Shown: piece after piece, positions 15,049-16,802 of the stretch
Layout of the letters: each line of letters begins with the position of its first letter
Numbering within the stretch: the first letter of the stretch is position 1
NCBI GenBank assembly: GCA_036675025.1
Contig: JAKFFN010000003.1
Location: forward strand, 1-16,802
DNA length: 16,802 bases
From: JAKFFN01 sp036675025
GTDB taxonomy: Bacteria; Sumerlaeota; Sumerlaeia; Sumerlaeales; Sumerlaeaceae
Reading direction: 5' to 3'
Made by a program: the position numbers and the translations under genes
The notes under the pieces: generated by a model
The model's database searches: none
What the model saw: only the letters and a program-made list of their open reading frames with translations
Told to the model about the DNA's origin: nothing

Positions 15049-15165
15049 TTCATCGCCAACTCGCACCAAGCCCCAACCCCGCGCAGCGCCGTCAAACATA
15101 AAACGCCCCTTCTCGGACTGCGCCCGCTTGCTGGCGCTCTTGGAAAACAACCGTTGTCGCCACTA

Positions 15166-15230
15166 AAGACAGCATGCGGTGCCTATCTCGTAGGGTCGAC
15201 GTTCCCGTCGACCACTTGTCGCGGGCGCAC
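15166..15230 (+). repeat. REP-like palindromic repeat, copy 2
   Basis: About 65 bases matching copy 1 in direct orientation, 252 bases downstream. It starts AAGACAGCATGCGG and contains TCTCGTAGGGTCGACG. The hairpin (15194-15213) keeps both eight-base arms but has a four-base loop, TTCC. Divergence is greatest at the right end, where ACTATCCCCAGGA is replaced by ACTTGTCGCGGG before the shared CGCAC. Confidence 0.85.
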
Positions 15231-15273
15231 TTATCCAGCCGCTCTTGCAGCCAACCGCCACCCACAACTCGAT

Positions 15274-15314
15274 AAAAAAACCCCGGGCGGCGTGGGGGGA
15301 GTCCGCCCGGGGTT
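15274..15314 (-). terminator. Rho-independent terminator of the surface-protein gene
   Basis: On the minus strand a perfect 12-base-pair stem (arms 15303-15314 and 15279-15290) closes a twelve-base loop. It runs into seven T residues, two of them also paired at the stem base. It lies 25 bases past the stop codon at 15340 and faces the minus-strand gene. Confidence 0.92.
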
Positions 15315-15332
15315 GCAGCATCCTACTTGGCC

Positions 15333-15349
15333 GAGACCATTAAGGTCTC
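15333..15349 (-). other. Small hairpin enclosing the stop codon of the surface-protein gene
   Basis: GAGACC (15333-15338) and GGTCTC (15344-15349) are perfectly complementary around a five-base loop that contains the TAA stop (15340-15342). It lies 18 bases upstream of the strong terminator stem on the minus strand. It could be chance or an accessory 3' structure. Confidence 0.4.
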
Positions 15350-16802
15350 ACAGGAGGTTTAGGCCGAATAGGAGTGTGAGGGTTAATCGTGATCGAAACC
15401 GACCCACTGGCCGCATTATAGTTATCGTTGCCTGCGAAGGACCAGGTAGACGTACCGCCCGGCGGCTGCGTGAACGTGCCGGTGATGGTCAGCAGCGACG
15501 TGAGATCGGCCGGCACAGATTCAATACCGCTGGCAGTGCCAGTGGCGGTGTGGGGCAGACCATCGTACGTGCCGGTGAATCCAATCACGCTGATGCTGGC
15601 GTTGGCCTTGGCGACGCTGAATGCGCGGACGACATCTTCCGCGGCATTGTGGTTGGCATCGCCCGCCGCGCTGGATGTGACGGTAACGTTGCCCGCACCG
15701 GTGATCGTGAGAACGGAACCGTCTAAAGTGACCGGCCCATCGACACTATAGCTGACCGGCAAATCAGACGAGCTGCTGGCGCCGAGAGTAATGGATGCAT
15801 CGCCGTAGGTCTTGTCAGAGAGCTCACCGAAGGTGATGGCCTGATCGGCCGTTACCACGTTCACCGCGCGAGTTTCACTATCAGTCTTCCCGCGGGCGTC
15901 GGTCACCGCGTAGGTGACTACATAACTTCCAATGGCGCTGGTGTTTACGGTGTTTTCGGTAACGCCAGGTGTAAGCTGCACGCCACAAGCATCCACAGCC
16001 GTAGCGCCTGCATCCGTGTAAGTTGAGCCAAAGGGGATGGAAACAGTTGCCGGGCCGGTGAGGGTGATGGTGGGGTTGTGGCGGTTGTCGAAGTTCCTTA
16101 CTGATGTAGGTGTTTCACCGAATGAATTATAGGCAATTAGTGTGTACGCATAAGAGCTACATTTGTCAACGTCTTCGTCGGTGTAACTGCTGCTGTCTGC
16201 TGGCAGAGTGGCAATCTGTGTGGCAGGACCCCCATTAACAGTGCGCATTATCCTGTAGTTAGTTTCGTTGGTCGCGTTATCAGTCCAGGTTAACTGGAGT
16301 GACAAGCTGTCTTGCGAGGCTGTTATGTTGATAGCTGTCGGCGCTGCCGGCGGACCCATGTGGGCAATAACGCCTGCACTACTGATCCGGGATGCATAAA
16401 TGTCGTAGTTCGTATTGGAGCGGTAATCCTGCCATACAATGGTACCACCTCCATTGCCATCACCGACTATCTGGGCAGAGGTCTGACTATTTGGCGCGAT
16501 GCTGACGGCAATACCATTACTACTGCCCCACTGACTGGCCCCGCTGCTGTTTACTCGCTGAGCATAAACGTCACTGGAGCTAGATGTAACAACAAAACCA
16601 TCTGCACCGTCAGATGCTAAGCTGGGATTTCCTAGTAGAACATTGAGGCGAACACCATTTGTGTCGTTCTGGGGCGTCCACAATAAATCGCCGTCTGCGT
16701 TAACTCGCTGCCCGTAGACGATACCACGGCCGTCATACCAGGCGATGAACGCACCATTGGCTCCGTCACTAAGGATCTGGGGATTATATTGGGTAGCATC
16801 AT
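15340..16802 (-). CDS. Secreted/surface modular protein with repeat, Fn3 and Ig-like domains, N-terminus outside the window
   Basis: The frame is open from the right edge with no credible start. A TTG at 16683 sits inside a repeat, and upstream codons continue the same domain (YNPQILSDGANGAFIAWYDG just inside the edge). At least three units of about 45-55 residues share the pattern DGxxGxxxxW or related, then (V/I)YAxR(V/I)xxxGxxxW. These look like beta-propeller or secreted-sheet repeats. Numbering from the TTG, an Fn3-like domain follows (about 112-195, LTWTDNATNETNYRIMR), then a DUF5011/HYR-like Ig domain (about 204-277), then two MBG-like domains (about 282-359, YGDASITLGA; 362-434, TYDGLPHTATG). 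The Pro/Arg tail has no recognised sorting motif. It is probably exported for adhesion or glycan contact; no enzymatic domain is visible in this part. Confidence 0.85.
   Translation of the reverse strand, partial: DATQYNPQILSDGANGAFIAWYDGRGIVYGQRVNADGDLLWTPQNDTNGVRLNVLLGNPSLASDGADGFVVTSSSSDVYAQRVNSSGASQWGSSNGIAVSIAPNSQTSAQIVGDGNGGGTIVWQDYRSNTNYDIYASRISSAGVIAHMGPPAAPTAINITASQDSLSLQLTWTDNATNETNYRIMRTVNGGPATQIATLPADSSSYTDEDVDKCSSYAYTLIAYNSFGETPTSVRNFDNRHNPTITLTGPATVSIPFGSTYTDAGATAVDACGVQLTPGVTENTVNTSAIGSYVVTYAVTDARGKTDSETRAVNVVTADQAITFGELSDKTYGDASITLGASSSSDLPVSYSVDGPVTLDGSVLTITGAGNVTVTSSAAGDANHNAAEDVVRAFSVAKANASISVIGFTGTYDGLPHTATGTASGIESVPADLTSLLTITGTFTQPPGGTSTWSFAGNDNYNAASGSVSITINPHTPIRPKPPVRP

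Larger units (their letters stand above)
14901..15339. other. Convergent intergenic region rich in palindromes, no gene seen
   Basis: These 439 bases lie between the stops of two convergent genes. Frames crossing it have no ribosome binding site or protein-like composition. It holds a small hairpin after the reductase (14904-14921), two copies of a repeat with a GTCGAC palindrome, a GC-rich hairpin and the terminator of the minus-strand gene. The rest shows nothing I recognise. Confidence 0.75.

Noticed and set aside
14914..15230. CRISPR array
   Set aside because: Only two imperfect repeats, internally palindromic, 186 bases apart, with no cas gene.
15154..15726. 190-residue plus-strand frame starting in repeat copy 2
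   Set aside because: It runs through the repeat, a strong terminator and the antisense of the surface-protein gene; composition is Arg/Gly-rich and unlike a real protein.
16681..16683. TTG as the start of the surface-protein gene
   Set aside because: Codons upstream to the window edge are open and encode another copy of the same repeat, so the gene extends beyond the window.

Overview
The window is about 16.8 kb of moderately GC-rich bacterial DNA with nine complete genes and one partial gene at each edge. The sequence does not fix the organism. The mix is what I would expect from a Gram-negative-type heterotroph of the Planctomycetota/Verrucomicrobiota/Lentisphaerota group or a nearby phylum such as Hydrogenedentota or Sumerlaeota: exported sulfatases in tandem, a eukaryote-like Ser/Thr kinase, a DUF4380-type mutarotase-fold protein, a secreted Fn3/Ig-like surface protein and REP-like palindromic repeats. 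This is inferred from gene content only; no rRNA or phylogenetic marker was tested.

Layout. (1) 1-1331: the C-terminal part of a long-form signal peptide peptidase (SppA), ending in a strong terminator. (2) 1342-3745, minus strand: a DUF4380-like mutarotase-fold protein followed 7 bases later by a polysaccharide flippase. (3) 3746-4027: an AT-rich divergent promoter region. (4) 4028-7609, plus strand: the most unusual gene, a 1193-residue protein joining an Hsp70/DnaK ATPase and beta substrate-binding domain to an Ala/Pro/Ser/Arg linker, a TPR-like helical region and a complete Ser/Thr kinase. A bidirectional terminator follows. (5) 13266-7737, minus strand: two paralogous sulfatases, then an ArsR-methyltransferase fusion overlapping adenosylhomocysteinase (ahcY) by 4 bases. 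The last two form a clear methyl-cycle unit: the probable regulator binds SAM or SAH and the enzyme clears SAH. (6) 13493-14900, plus strand: a group I truncated haemoglobin and a [2Fe-2S]/flavin NAD(P)H reductase, read as a two-component NO- or O2-handling system. (7) 14901-15339: a convergent non-coding gap with a duplicated palindromic repeat, other hairpins and a minus-strand terminator. (8) 15340 to the right edge, minus strand: a modular surface protein whose N-terminus lies outside the window.

Best leads: the Hsp70-TPR-kinase fusion, in which the Hsp70 lid is replaced by a linker leading to a kinase; the 36-base stem-loop that fills the gap before the ArsR-methyltransferase gene and contains its ribosome binding site; the palindrome upstream of the globin-reductase pair; and the duplicated repeat at 14914 and 15166.
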